Assembly (NCBI GenBank): GCA_964425575.1 | Contig: CAYRMN010000043.1 | Location: forward strand, 1 to 8,479 | Direction: 5' to 3' | Source: CAYRMN01 sp964425575 | GTDB lineage: Bacteria > Patescibacteriota > Patescibacteriia > 2-12-FULL-60-25 | Length of the DNA: 8,479 nt | Shown: piece by piece, positions 1-6,606 of the stretch | Numbering within the stretch: position 1 is the stretch's first letter | Layout of the letters: every line of letters starts with the position of its first letter | The notes under the pieces: model-generated | Seen by the model: only the letters and a program-made list of their open reading frames with translations | The model's database searches: none | Told to the model about the DNA's origin: nothing | Made by a program: the position numbers and the translations under genes

Positions 1-57
1 CGCGAAGGGCGGGGTTCGCGGTCTGCATCCAAATCCGAACGTCCTATTTATACCCTA
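1..57. other. Region downstream of dnaK with small inverted repeat and possible gene start
   Basis: The stretch after the dnaK stop holds CGCGAA (1-6) and TTCGCG (15-20), which could pair as a 6-bp stem with an 8-base G/C loop. It lies at the window edge and no T-tract can be seen, so I do not call it a terminator. On the minus strand an ATG (28-26) opens a frame reading MQTANPALR to the edge. dnaJ commonly follows dnaK in this operon type, but these nine codons do not resemble a DnaJ start. The bases 26-46 resemble a sequence at the other end of the window (see the repeat entries). Confidence 0.3.
26..46 (-). repeat. Copy 1 of a 21-bp imperfect repeat (partner at 8424-8444)
   Basis: Read on the minus strand this segment begins TAGGACGTTC and ends TGGATG. 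It agrees with the plus strand at 8424-8444 in 18 of 21 positions, including ten identical leading and six identical trailing bases. Both copies are in non-coding DNA and end in an ATG that opens a frame to the window edge. A match this good is expected roughly once by chance in a window of this size, so the relation is tentative. Confidence 0.3.
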
Positions 58-1965
58 TTATGCTTGTTCTTTAAATTCTCCTTCCTGTGGCTCATCTTTC
101 TTTGGTTCTTCTGAAGGAGGAGGCGTTGTCGTTGCATCGTTCTGCTGCTTATTATACATGGCCGCTCCAATTTTTTGACCAGCCTCCGCTAATTCATCAC
201 CAGCTTTCTTGATTGCTTCAATATCTTCGCTGTCTTTCACCTTTTTCAAGGCATCTAATTTTTCTTCGACGGCCTTTTTGTCATTTGCGTCAGCCTTGTC
301 GCCCGCTTCTTTCATCATCTTCTCTGTCGTATAGATCATGGACTCAGCCATATTCTTGGCCTCGATGAGCTCATGACGCTTTTTATCTTCTTCGGCATGA
401 GCCTCGGCATCATGCTTCATTTTTTCAACTTCTTCTTTGGAAAGATTGGTTGAAGCGGTGATGGAAATCTGCTGCTCTTTTCCAGTTGCTTTGTCTTTTG
501 CTTTGACAGACAACAGGCCGTTCGCATCGATGTCAAAAGAGACCTCGACTTGTGGCACGCCCCGTGGCGCGGTCGGAATTCCAGACAATGTAAAGCGACC
601 AAGTGAGCGATTGCCTTCAGCCATTTCGCGCTCTCCTTGAAGTACATGGATTTCAACGGATGTTTGTCCGTCAGCAGCTGTTGAAAAGACTTGTGACTTT
701 GATGTTGGCACGGTGGTATTGCGCTCAATCACCTTGGTCATCACACCTCCGAGCGTTTCGAGCCCAAGGGACAATGGCGTGACATCCAGCAAAAGCAATT
801 CACCCTTAATATCTCCCTGTAAATTTCCCGCTTGAACTGCAGCACCAATGGCGACGACCTCGTCGGGATTCACAGACACGTTTGGCTTCTTCCCAAAAAA
901 CTTTTCAACGGTTTGCTGCACGAGCGGCATACGCGTCATTCCTCCCACTAAAATCACTTCATTGATATCCCCGGTCTTCAATCCTGCGTCCGCTAACGCT
1001 TTTTTACATGGCTCCAAGCTCTTTTCAACCAAATGAGATACCAGCTCCTCGAGCTTGGCGCGGGTGAGCTTTAACAACAAATGTTTTGGACCGTTGGCGT
1101 CACTTGTAATAAACGGCTGATTGATTTCCGTTTCCATGGCGCTCGACAATTCAATCTTGGCTTTTTCAGCTGCTTCTTTGATACGCTGGATCGCAAGTGA
1201 ATCCTTCGACAAATCAATCCCTTCTTGTTTTTTAAATTCTTCCGTAATCCACTTTTGAATCAATTGATCAAAGTCGTCACCACCAAGATGCGTATCGCCG
1301 TTTGTTGCGCGCACCTCAACCGTGTTCTGGCTGGTCGCTGCATCATAGGCAATTTCAAGGATGGAAACATCAAATGTTCCACCACCAAGGTCGTACACCA
1401 CGATCTTTTCGTCTTTCTTGCGGTCAAACCCATAGGCCAATGCCGCAGCAGTCGGTTCATTGATAATACGACGAACCGTCAATCCTGCGATTTCTCCCGC
1501 AACCTTGGTTGCCTGACGCTGAGAGTCATCAAAATAAGCTGGAACGGTGATAACCGCTTCCGTAATCTTCTCGCCCAAACGCGCTTCGGTGTCTACCTTG
1601 ATCTTTTGCAAAATCATGGCTGAAATTTCTTCGGGAGCATATTCCTTTCCACCCATCATCACCCGCAATCCATCCCCTTTTTGAATCACTTTATATGATA
1701 ACCACTTCGCATCGCGTTGAACTTCTGCATCATCCCAACGTCGGCCGATCAAGCGCTTGACTGAAGCGAGCGTGTTTTCTGGGTTCACGACTGCTTGACG
1801 TTTGGCGATCTGACCAACTACGCGTTCACCTGTTTTTGACTGCGCAACAATCGAAGGAGTTGTACGAGCACCTTCGGCATTCTCAATAACTTTTGGCTGG
1901 CCCCCCTCAATCACCGCCACACATGAATTGGTCGTCCCAAGATCGATTCCAATGATTTTCGACAT
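58..1965 (-). CDS. dnaK: Molecular chaperone DnaK (Hsp70)
   Basis: This is a full-length 635-residue cytosolic Hsp70, an ATP-driven chaperone that binds exposed hydrophobic peptides with help from DnaJ and GrpE. The nucleotide-binding domain covers about residues 1-385, with phosphate-1 motif IDLGTTNS (7-14), NEPTAAALAYG (169-179), phosphate-2 DLGGGTFDVS (192-201) and adenosine motif ILVGGMTRMP (338-347). The interdomain linker LLLDVTPLSLG is at 391-401. The substrate-binding sheet and helical lid follow to about 605, and the tail is acidic and proline-rich. Residues around 75-105 contain the extra segment typical of Gram-negative-type DnaK and absent from Firmicutes. The tail ends EGEFKEQA, not in the usual EEVK-like end. 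It is the third gene of hrcA-grpE-dnaK, 21 bp after grpE, and should be controlled by the CIRCE site upstream of hrcA. The start codon fits the conserved MSKIIGIDLG N-terminus; no Shine-Dalgarno site is visible. Confidence 0.98.
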   Translation of the reverse strand: MSKIIGIDLGTTNSCVAVIEGGQPKVIENAEGARTTPSIVAQSKTGERVVGQIAKRQAVVNPENTLASVKRLIGRRWDDAEVQRDAKWLSYKVIQKGDGLRVMMGGKEYAPEEISAMILQKIKVDTEARLGEKITEAVITVPAYFDDSQRQATKVAGEIAGLTVRRIINEPTAAALAYGFDRKKDEKIVVYDLGGGTFDVSILEIAYDAATSQNTVEVRATNGDTHLGGDDFDQLIQKWITEEFKKQEGIDLSKDSLAIQRIKEAAEKAKIELSSAMETEINQPFITSDANGPKHLLLKLTRAKLEELVSHLVEKSLEPCKKALADAGLKTGDINEVILVGGMTRMPLVQQTVEKFFGKKPNVSVNPDEVVAIGAAVQAGNLQGDIKGELLLLDVTPLSLGLETLGGVMTKVIERNTTVPTSKSQVFSTAADGQTSVEIHVLQGEREMAEGNRSLGRFTLSGIPTAPRGVPQVEVSFDIDANGLLSVKAKDKATGKEQQISITASTNLSKEEVEKMKHDAEAHAEEDKKRHELIEAKNMAESMIYTTEKMMKEAGDKADANDKKAVEEKLDALKKVKDSEDIEAIKKAGDELAEAGQKIGAAMYNKQQNDATTTPPPSEEPKKDEPQEGEFKEQA

Positions 1966-1986
1966 ATATGAAAGGTTAGATAAATA

Positions 1987-2517
1987 TTATTCAGAAATAA
2001 TAACCTGTGCTGGACGTAACAACTTCCCATGCATTTTCCATCCATCCTGCGCAACACGGATAATCTGCCCCGATGGAATATCTGTCTGCGCCTCGCTCCC
2101 GACAGCCTCATGTATCTGTGGATCAAACGCTCCAACGACGGGAACTTTTTCTAATCCGATCGATTGAAAGGCATTACTCCACAAGGATCGAACCGCCTGC
2201 ACGCCTGCAATCCAGTTCTTCATTTTCTTTGCATCTTCCTCTGCAAGACCAGACACATCTGGTGTAAAGCGTAACGCAGTATCAAATTGATCAACAGCTG
2301 GTAACAATTCTTGGAGCAAACGCTGATTCGCATACTTGATCATCTCAAGCTTCTCGCGCTCGGTATCCTTTTTTAAATTGGCATAATCCGCTTGTGCGCG
2401 CTTCCAACCATCTACATACTCTTTGCAATTCGCACAAGACTCAGATGTTGCTTCTGTTGTCGGCGTAGGAACATCTTGAGCGATTTCTTCTTCAGAGTGG
2501 CGTATATCATCATTCAT
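1987..2517 (-). CDS. grpE: Nucleotide exchange factor GrpE
   Basis: This 176-residue protein is the nucleotide exchange factor that releases ADP from DnaK. Residues 1-27 are acidic and probably disordered. A charged helical region (about 32-85, with GWKRAQADYANLKKD at 37-51) gives the dimeric coiled coil. The C-terminal beta domain contains FDPQIHEAVG (131-140) and a GW-x-MHGKLLRPAQV stretch (159-172), matching the family end G(Y/W)-x(4)-LRPA-x-V. It lies between hrcA and dnaK, with gaps of 32 and 21 bp. The upstream gap holds a weak hairpin (TTCAAA/TTTGAA, 2524-2541) and no Shine-Dalgarno site. A CANC motif at residues 28-31, just before the coiled coil, is unusual: two cysteines two residues apart could bind metal or form a disulfide. 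Identity as GrpE is secure; the cysteine role is unknown. Confidence 0.97.
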   Translation of the reverse strand: MNDDIRHSEEEIAQDVPTPTTEATSESCANCKEYVDGWKRAQADYANLKKDTEREKLEMIKYANQRLLQELLPAVDQFDTALRFTPDVSGLAEEDAKKMKNWIAGVQAVRSLWSNAFQSIGLEKVPVVGAFDPQIHEAVGSEAQTDIPSGQIIRVAQDGWKMHGKLLRPAQVIISE

Positions 2518-2549
2518 ACATGTTTCAAATCGTTTTTTGAACAGTGAGT

Positions 2550-3233
2550 TTATTCGTCCAACACATCGCGAGCAGCACGCAGAAGCGTAAACCCGCGCGC
2601 GTAATCCATCCGCATTGGGCCGAGCAGACCAAGGAGCGTTCCATCTTTCAATGAAAGAAAGATCGATCCACAGTCCTCTCCAAACGGGCAGTCGCGACCG
2701 ATGAGTGCGGTTGGCTCTTCAAAGCGCCGTTCGCGCATCCCACCAAGAATCTCATCCATACGATCAAGCACCGAGCCAATCCCCACCACACGCTCGCGTG
2801 AGGAAAATTCGGGCTGCGACAACAGATTTGAAAAACCTGTTGAATACGCATCGCGTGTTGGATCTGCGAGGACGACAGCATCCTGTGAAAGTTCGGCCAC
2901 CATACGCGCCAACCGCCTAATGTGCTGAGCAGATTCGCTCAAGAGAAGTGCAGCTCGTTGAAGGTTCTGCATGTCGCGGCGGTGAAGCGCGCGTTCCTGC
3001 ATGAGTTCTGATAGATACAACCGATAGCCCTTTTCTGTGGGCACGCGTCCCGAAGACGTATGTGGTTGAATCAAATATCCTTGCTCTTCGAGTTCTCCCA
3101 ACCAATTGCGAATCGTCGCAGGACTCACCTCCAGGTGATACACCTCAACGAGCCGTTGCGACCCGACGGGCTCACCGGTTTCGACAACATCTTCTACCAC
3201 CATGTGCAGAAGTCGCTTCAGGCGTTCATCCAT
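2550..3233 (-). CDS. hrcA: Heat-inducible transcription repressor HrcA, compact form
   Basis: HrcA is the dimeric repressor of class I heat-shock genes that binds the CIRCE operator; in well-studied bacteria its folding depends on GroEL. The winged-helix DNA-binding domain covers residues 1-75, with VSPATIRN (36-43), GELEEQGYL (46-54) and wing motif QPHTSSGRVPTEKGYR (56-71). The C-terminal end keeps LLGPMRMDYARG (203-214), typical of the family end. At 227 residues the protein is far shorter than the usual roughly 340. Since both ends are recognisable, the shortening lies in the middle, where the GAF-like and inserted dimerisation segments normally are. I chose the ATG at 3233 because MDERLKRLLH aligns with the family N-terminus. 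A longer open frame upstream runs through CIRCE into the divergent murL gene and is not credible. An in-frame GTG at 3242 inside CIRCE is a weak alternative. It leads the hrcA-grpE-dnaK operon. Confidence 0.95.
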   Translation of the reverse strand: MDERLKRLLHMVVEDVVETGEPVGSQRLVEVYHLEVSPATIRNWLGELEEQGYLIQPHTSSGRVPTEKGYRLYLSELMQERALHRRDMQNLQRAALLLSESAQHIRRLARMVAELSQDAVVLADPTRDAYSTGFSNLLSQPEFSSRERVVGIGSVLDRMDEILGGMRERRFEEPTALIGRDCPFGEDCGSIFLSLKDGTLLGLLGPMRMDYARGFTLLRAARDVLDE

Positions 3234-3235
3234 AG

Positions 3236-3262
3236 TTAGCACTGTAACAAATAGAGTGCTAA
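3236..3262. promoter_or_regulatory. CIRCE operator (HrcA binding site)
   Basis: The element is TTAGCACTG (3236-3244), nine spacer bases (3245-3253) and GAGTGCTAA (3254-3262). It differs from the consensus TTAGCACTC-N9-GAGTGCTAA at one base, the last of the left arm. An extra outer G-C pair (3235/3263) gives nine perfectly paired bases per arm around an 11-base centre. It ends two bases before the hrcA ATG, so a bound repressor would cover the transcription and translation start of hrcA. Its other side is 58 bp from the murL start. Together with hrcA itself next door, this makes autoregulation of hrcA-grpE-dnaK very likely. Confidence 0.96.
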
Positions 3263-3269
3263 CGAGCAA
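3241..3269 (-). promoter_or_regulatory. Candidate hrcA-grpE-dnaK promoter overlapping CIRCE
   Basis: On the minus strand TTGCTC (3269-3264) and TACAGT (3246-3241) are 17 bases apart, with three and four of six matches to sigma-70 -35 and -10 hexamers. The -10 ends seven bases before the hrcA ATG at 3233, so transcription would begin at or next to the start codon and the mRNA would be leaderless. CIRCE overlaps the -10 and fills the spacer, the expected place for a repressor. The hexamers are weak and the call is an inference. Confidence 0.4.
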
Positions 3270-3285
3270 GTGGGCAGATATGGGG

Positions 3286-3314
3286 TGTACAAATGGCCAC
3301 AAACCCATTACATT
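3286..3314 (+). promoter_or_regulatory. Candidate murL-murD promoter
   Basis: TGTACA (3286-3291) and TACATT (3309-3314) are 17 bases apart, each matching four of six consensus bases. The -10 ends six bases before the murL ATG, the same arrangement as on the hrcA side, again suggesting a leaderless transcript. No Shine-Dalgarno-like sequence lies before the ATG, which fits that reading. The site is 23 bp beyond the edge of CIRCE. Weak hexamers make this tentative. Confidence 0.35.
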
Positions 3315-3320
3315 CTGAGC

Positions 3321-4673
3321 ATGAAAACTGCGGTAACTTTTATATTTGATTCCTACCGGTTCGATCAAGAAACGGGTCAAATTACGTTTCAGTATTCCAA
3401 CGTGTTCGATAATGGCACGCAGCAGCCCTATACCACCACCCTCAAGCTTCCTGCAGACCGTCCCGTTGATTGGAAAGGCATTCCATCGTCGCTTCAAGAC
3501 ACGCTTTTCCAAACACTTCACCTTTTGCAAGGCATTGACTACTGGAAGATGTACTGCGCACCCCATATCGAGATTCAAGGATATGCCATCTCAAAAGAAC
3601 AGGCTCAATTTTGGAATACGCTCTATACGAAAGGGCTAGGACAATTTTTTTATGAGAATAACATTGACTTTCGTGGCCTCGTTCAATTTCCATTTCAACC
3701 CGATACGACTCCTCATGTAACCCCGTTCCCTCGCACGGATCGTTCACTTGTCCCAATTGGCGGCGGAAAAGATTCGTTGACGACGATCGAGATCTTGCGT
3801 CAACACTATAACCCATTTGAACTCTACAGTCTTGGTAGCTCCACCATTCAAGATCAAACAGCTCGTGTGAGTGGACAATCGTATCTCCACCTCACGCGCA
3901 CGCTCGACCCGAAGATGATAGAACTCTCAAAAACGGACGAGGTCTACAATGGACACGTTCCTATTAGTGCAAGCTATCTTTTCTCAGGCCTGCTTGCCGC
4001 TATGTTGTACGATTTTCGCTATCTTGTTTTTTCAAACGAGCATAGCGCGAACATTGGCAATGTTGCGTATCTCGGTTTGGAGGTCAATCATCAGTGGAGC
4101 AAGTCTCTGGAATTTGAAAAAATGGCGCAAGACTACATCCACACCTTCATCACCCCAGATATCACGCCGTTCTCTTTACTCCGACCACTCAGTGAGCTTG
4201 AGATCGTCCGTCGTTTTTGCCAGCATCCTGAATACTTCCATTCATTTTCCAGCTGTAATCGAAACTTCGTTATTTCAAAACCTCGACCAGACAGCTCCCA
4301 AAAAGCCTATTGGTGTGGCGAATGTCCAAAATGCGCCTTTGTGTTTATGTGTGTAAGCGCATTCCTACCCAAAGCAACGGTCGTTGAAATGCTCGGAAAG
4401 AATCTGTACGCGGATGAAAAACTCATTCCTCTCTTTCGAGAACTGCTTGGCGTTGCAGGCTTCAAACCCTTTGAATGCGTGGGAACACCCGAGGAGGCGC
4501 GCGTGGCATGTTGCATGGCGCAGGAGCGAGGCGAGTATACAGGCGATGTTGTCATGAGCATGTTTGAACGAGACGTCCTTCCAAGTATGCAAAACATCGA
4601 TGAACTCAAGCAGCATGTCTTCACCATAGAGGATGCGTCAACGCTGCCGGAAGAATTTCAAACAATCCTATGA
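3321..4673 (+). CDS. murL: UDP-MurNAc-L-Ala-L-Glu epimerase MurL
   Basis: I recognise this 450-residue protein as MurL, the cytoplasmic enzyme described in Xanthomonas oryzae that, with ATP and Mg2+, inverts the terminal L-Glu of UDP-MurNAc-L-Ala-L-Glu to D-Glu. It replaces glutamate racemase as the source of D-Glu for peptidoglycan. The central PP-loop ATP-pyrophosphatase motif is VPIGGGKDS (144-152), suited to adenylating the glutamate carboxylate. Other landmarks are FSNEHSANIGN (237-247) and a cysteine group C312, C332, C335, C338 (WCGECPKC at 331-338), which resembles the zinc site of QueC-type PP-loop enzymes. The zinc role is my inference. The stop overlaps the murD start in ATGA, a strong sign of coupled function. 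The ATG at 3321 is preferred over an in-frame GTG at 3270, which would add 17 unlikely residues in the promoter region. It is transcribed divergently from hrcA. Confidence 0.9.
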   Translation: MKTAVTFIFDSYRFDQETGQITFQYSNVFDNGTQQPYTTTLKLPADRPVDWKGIPSSLQDTLFQTLHLLQGIDYWKMYCAPHIEIQGYAISKEQAQFWNTLYTKGLGQFFYENNIDFRGLVQFPFQPDTTPHVTPFPRTDRSLVPIGGGKDSLTTIEILRQHYNPFELYSLGSSTIQDQTARVSGQSYLHLTRTLDPKMIELSKTDEVYNGHVPISASYLFSGLLAAMLYDFRYLVFSNEHSANIGNVAYLGLEVNHQWSKSLEFEKMAQDYIHTFITPDITPFSLLRPLSELEIVRRFCQHPEYFHSFSSCNRNFVISKPRPDSSQKAYWCGECPKCAFVFMCVSAFLPKATVVEMLGKNLYADEKLIPLFRELLGVAGFKPFECVGTPEEARVACCMAQERGEYTGDVVMSMFERDVLPSMQNIDELKQHVFTIEDASTLPEEFQTIL

Positions 4674-5914
4674 CCCTCTCTGAACTACACGGAAAACGCG
4701 TACTGATTCTCGGCTATGGCAAAGAGGGAAAAATTGTTGAACGCTTTCTTCGACAAGAAGTTCCGGATACAGAAACGTTGATCGCAGATCAGTCGCTCCG
4801 CGCAGATTACTTAGACCAACAACGCGAGGCAGATATTGCCATTAAAACACCTGGCATCCCAAAACGACTTCTGACGATTCCATACACAACGGCAACAAAT
4901 CTTTTTTTCGATCAACTCCGCACCCATCATGCTCACAATATTGTGATTGGTATTACGGGCAGCAAGGGAAAAAGCACAACGTCTTCACTCATCGCCCACA
5001 TCCTCACGAACGCAGGCAAGCGCGTCCACTTGGTCGGCAATATCGGCCGGCCAGCCCTCGAAGCACTGCTTGAGCCGATCGGACACGATGATGTCTTCGT
5101 CATTGAACTCTCCAGCTATCAACTGGATGATATTGAATATTCTCCACACATCGCAGTTTTCACCAGCCTCTTTCCAGATCATTTGAATTACCACGAATCA
5201 TTTAGCAACTATTTCAAAGCCAAATCAAACATTGTTCGCTATTCAACTGCCGACGACCTGTTCATCTACAATCCCCGCTTTTCTGAGCTGGCTGAACTCG
5301 CAACAACCACAGCTGCAAAGAGCGTTCCGTATGTCGATTCATCGCTGCTCTCGTCATTCACGACTCACCTCAAAGGACAACATAACCTTGATAACATTCG
5401 TGCGGCCTACACGGTTGCACAAGAACTCAAGATTGATGAAGCAGTCATCCAACACGCAATTGAGACCTTTGAACCGCTCCCACACCGTCTTGCGACCGTT
5501 GGAACATTCCATGATATTACCTTTGTTGATGACGCAAACGCGACAACTCCAGAAGCGGTCATCTGCGCTCTACAAACGCTGCCTGACGTTGATACCTTGT
5601 TTGTCGGCGGAGAAGATCGCGGCTATGACTTCAACGAACTCGCCCACACCATTCGTTCGCATGGCGTGCGCAATCTCGTCTTTTTTCCTACCAGCGGTGA
5701 GCGCATTAAACAAGAGCTACAAAAAGTCGGCATGACACCCACACATACACTCCACACCAGAGACATGAAAGAAGCCGTTGCGTTTGCCTTCCAACACACC
5801 ACTCCCGGAAAAACCTGCCTCCTTTCAACTGGGTCCCCCAGCTATGGCGTATGGAAAAACTTTGAAGAAAAAGGAGAGTTATTTACAACGTGGGTAAAGG
5901 AGCTTGGAGCGTAA
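4670..5914 (+). CDS. murD: UDP-MurNAc-L-alanine--L-glutamate ligase (MurD2-type MurD)
   Basis: This 414-residue Mur ligase adds glutamate to UDP-MurNAc-L-Ala in the cytoplasm with ATP hydrolysis. The N-terminal Rossmann-like domain starts RVLILGYGKEG (10-20). The ATP-binding P-loop is GITGSKGKSTT (94-104), followed by ELSSYQLDDI (146-155), FPDHLNYH (168-175), a probable carbamylated lysine K185 and GQHNLDNIRAA (236-246). The C-terminal domain starts near 270 and ends with SPSYGVWKNFEEKG (389-402). Several positions depart from D-Glu-adding MurD: SKGKS for TNGKS in the P-loop, DANATTPEA (288-296) for the DSKATN motif with loss of its lysine, and SPSYG for CAS(L/F)D near the D-Glu site. With murL overlapping just upstream, I infer the L-Glu-adding MurD2 subtype. 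Ligase identity is certain; L-Glu specificity is likely. It converges on the GT2 gene, 20 bp away, with no hairpin terminator between them. Confidence 0.93.
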   Translation: MTLSELHGKRVLILGYGKEGKIVERFLRQEVPDTETLIADQSLRADYLDQQREADIAIKTPGIPKRLLTIPYTTATNLFFDQLRTHHAHNIVIGITGSKGKSTTSSLIAHILTNAGKRVHLVGNIGRPALEALLEPIGHDDVFVIELSSYQLDDIEYSPHIAVFTSLFPDHLNYHESFSNYFKAKSNIVRYSTADDLFIYNPRFSELAELATTTAAKSVPYVDSSLLSSFTTHLKGQHNLDNIRAAYTVAQELKIDEAVIQHAIETFEPLPHRLATVGTFHDITFVDDANATTPEAVICALQTLPDVDTLFVGGEDRGYDFNELAHTIRSHGVRNLVFFPTSGERIKQELQKVGMTPTHTLHTRDMKEAVAFAFQHTTPGKTCLLSTGSPSYGVWKNFEEKGELFTTWVKELGA

Positions 5915-5934
5915 CTCGTCTTGCTCATTGCCGC

Positions 5935-6606
5935 TTAAAACTCCCCGTTCCATTTTGCCAGTCGAACCGTCACCATGGCTCGGACAATCTGCCAATCCAT
6001 TTTGAGATATTCACGAAGCGCACGTCCCAAAGGCATTTTTTCAAATTTATGTCGGATGTGTAGCCCAATGAGTCCAACAGACCCGTATGGAAAATGATGA
6101 CTACGACAAAAATAATTTAAGGCTGATTCCACCATGTAGCCTTGCAAATATTTTTCTGGGACGCCATCAAAAATACGTCGAAGCATTGCGCGCTCACCAC
6201 CAATCAACGGAAGATGTGCGCACAGCGCCATCACCAATGCTCCACGATCACGAATACCAACATTCATCACTCGTTCGCGGCGCACAATTGGCTCCAACAG
6301 TTGATCAATGTGCTTCATCGTAAGGCCAGAAAGATCAGCGTCAAAAAAACAAATCACTTCGGCATCAGTACGTGAAACGCCGTAGATCATCGCCGCACCT
6401 TTTCCCGTATTGAGAGACAATTCGTGCACAAACGATGCTCCGTGGGCGCGTGCCACAGCGGCCGTATGATCAAGCGATCCATCAGAAATCACAATCACCT
6501 CTCGGAATCTTCCTGAGGCGACTAGGGTCTGAACAATCGGACCGATGGTTGACTCTTCGTTATACGCCGGAATAATCGCGGCGATCGTTGGCTGCCACGC
6601 ACTCAT
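5935..6606 (-). CDS. Glycosyltransferase family 2 (dolichyl-phosphate-mannose synthase-like)
   Basis: This 223-residue protein has a GT-A fold of family 2, which transfers a sugar from a nucleotide sugar, often to a lipid carrier or small acceptor. The nucleotide-binding strand is IIPAYNEES (11-19), followed by VISDGSLDHT (39-48), NTGKGAAMIYG (66-76) and the metal-binding DXD as FFDADL (87-92). A GGERAMLRR segment (136-144) matches the post-catalytic G-x-R-x-x-R region. No clear transmembrane helix is visible, so it is probably soluble or peripheral. The acidic residue before DGS is serine here (SDGS), a mild deviation. It is the last gene of the GT4-translin-GT2 cluster, and its ATG overlaps the upstream stop (ATGA). 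Donor and acceptor cannot be read from the sequence. DPM-like and glucosyl-3-phosphoglycerate-synthase-like roles are both possible. Confidence 0.88.
   Translation of the reverse strand: MSAWQPTIAAIIPAYNEESTIGPIVQTLVASGRFREVIVISDGSLDHTAAVARAHGASFVHELSLNTGKGAAMIYGVSRTDAEVICFFDADLSGLTMKHIDQLLEPIVRRERVMNVGIRDRGALVMALCAHLPLIGGERAMLRRIFDGVPEKYLQGYMVESALNYFCRSHHFPYGSVGLIGLHIRHKFEKMPLGRALREYLKMDWQIVRAMVTVRLAKWNGEF

Noticed and set aside
1..20. Intrinsic terminator of the dnaK operon
   Set aside because: The 6-bp stem has no visible T-tract on either strand and lies at the window edge.
1225..1623. 132-residue plus-strand open frame antisense to dnaK
   Set aside because: dnaK is unambiguous here; the antisense frame has no recognisable motif and is explained by codon bias of the real gene.
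3270..3320. GTG start of murL 17 codons upstream
   Set aside because: The added residues lie over the candidate promoter and have no SD site; the ATG at 3321 gives a natural N-terminus.
3234..3578. N-terminal extension of hrcA giving a 342-residue protein
   Set aside because: The extra residues run antisense through CIRCE and the 5' part of murL and do not resemble HrcA; the family N-terminus begins at the ATG at 3233. The near-normal total length is a coincidence.
5915..5934. Bidirectional terminator between convergent murD and GT2 genes
   Set aside because: The 20 bases contain no inverted repeat or T-tract; termination there cannot be supported.
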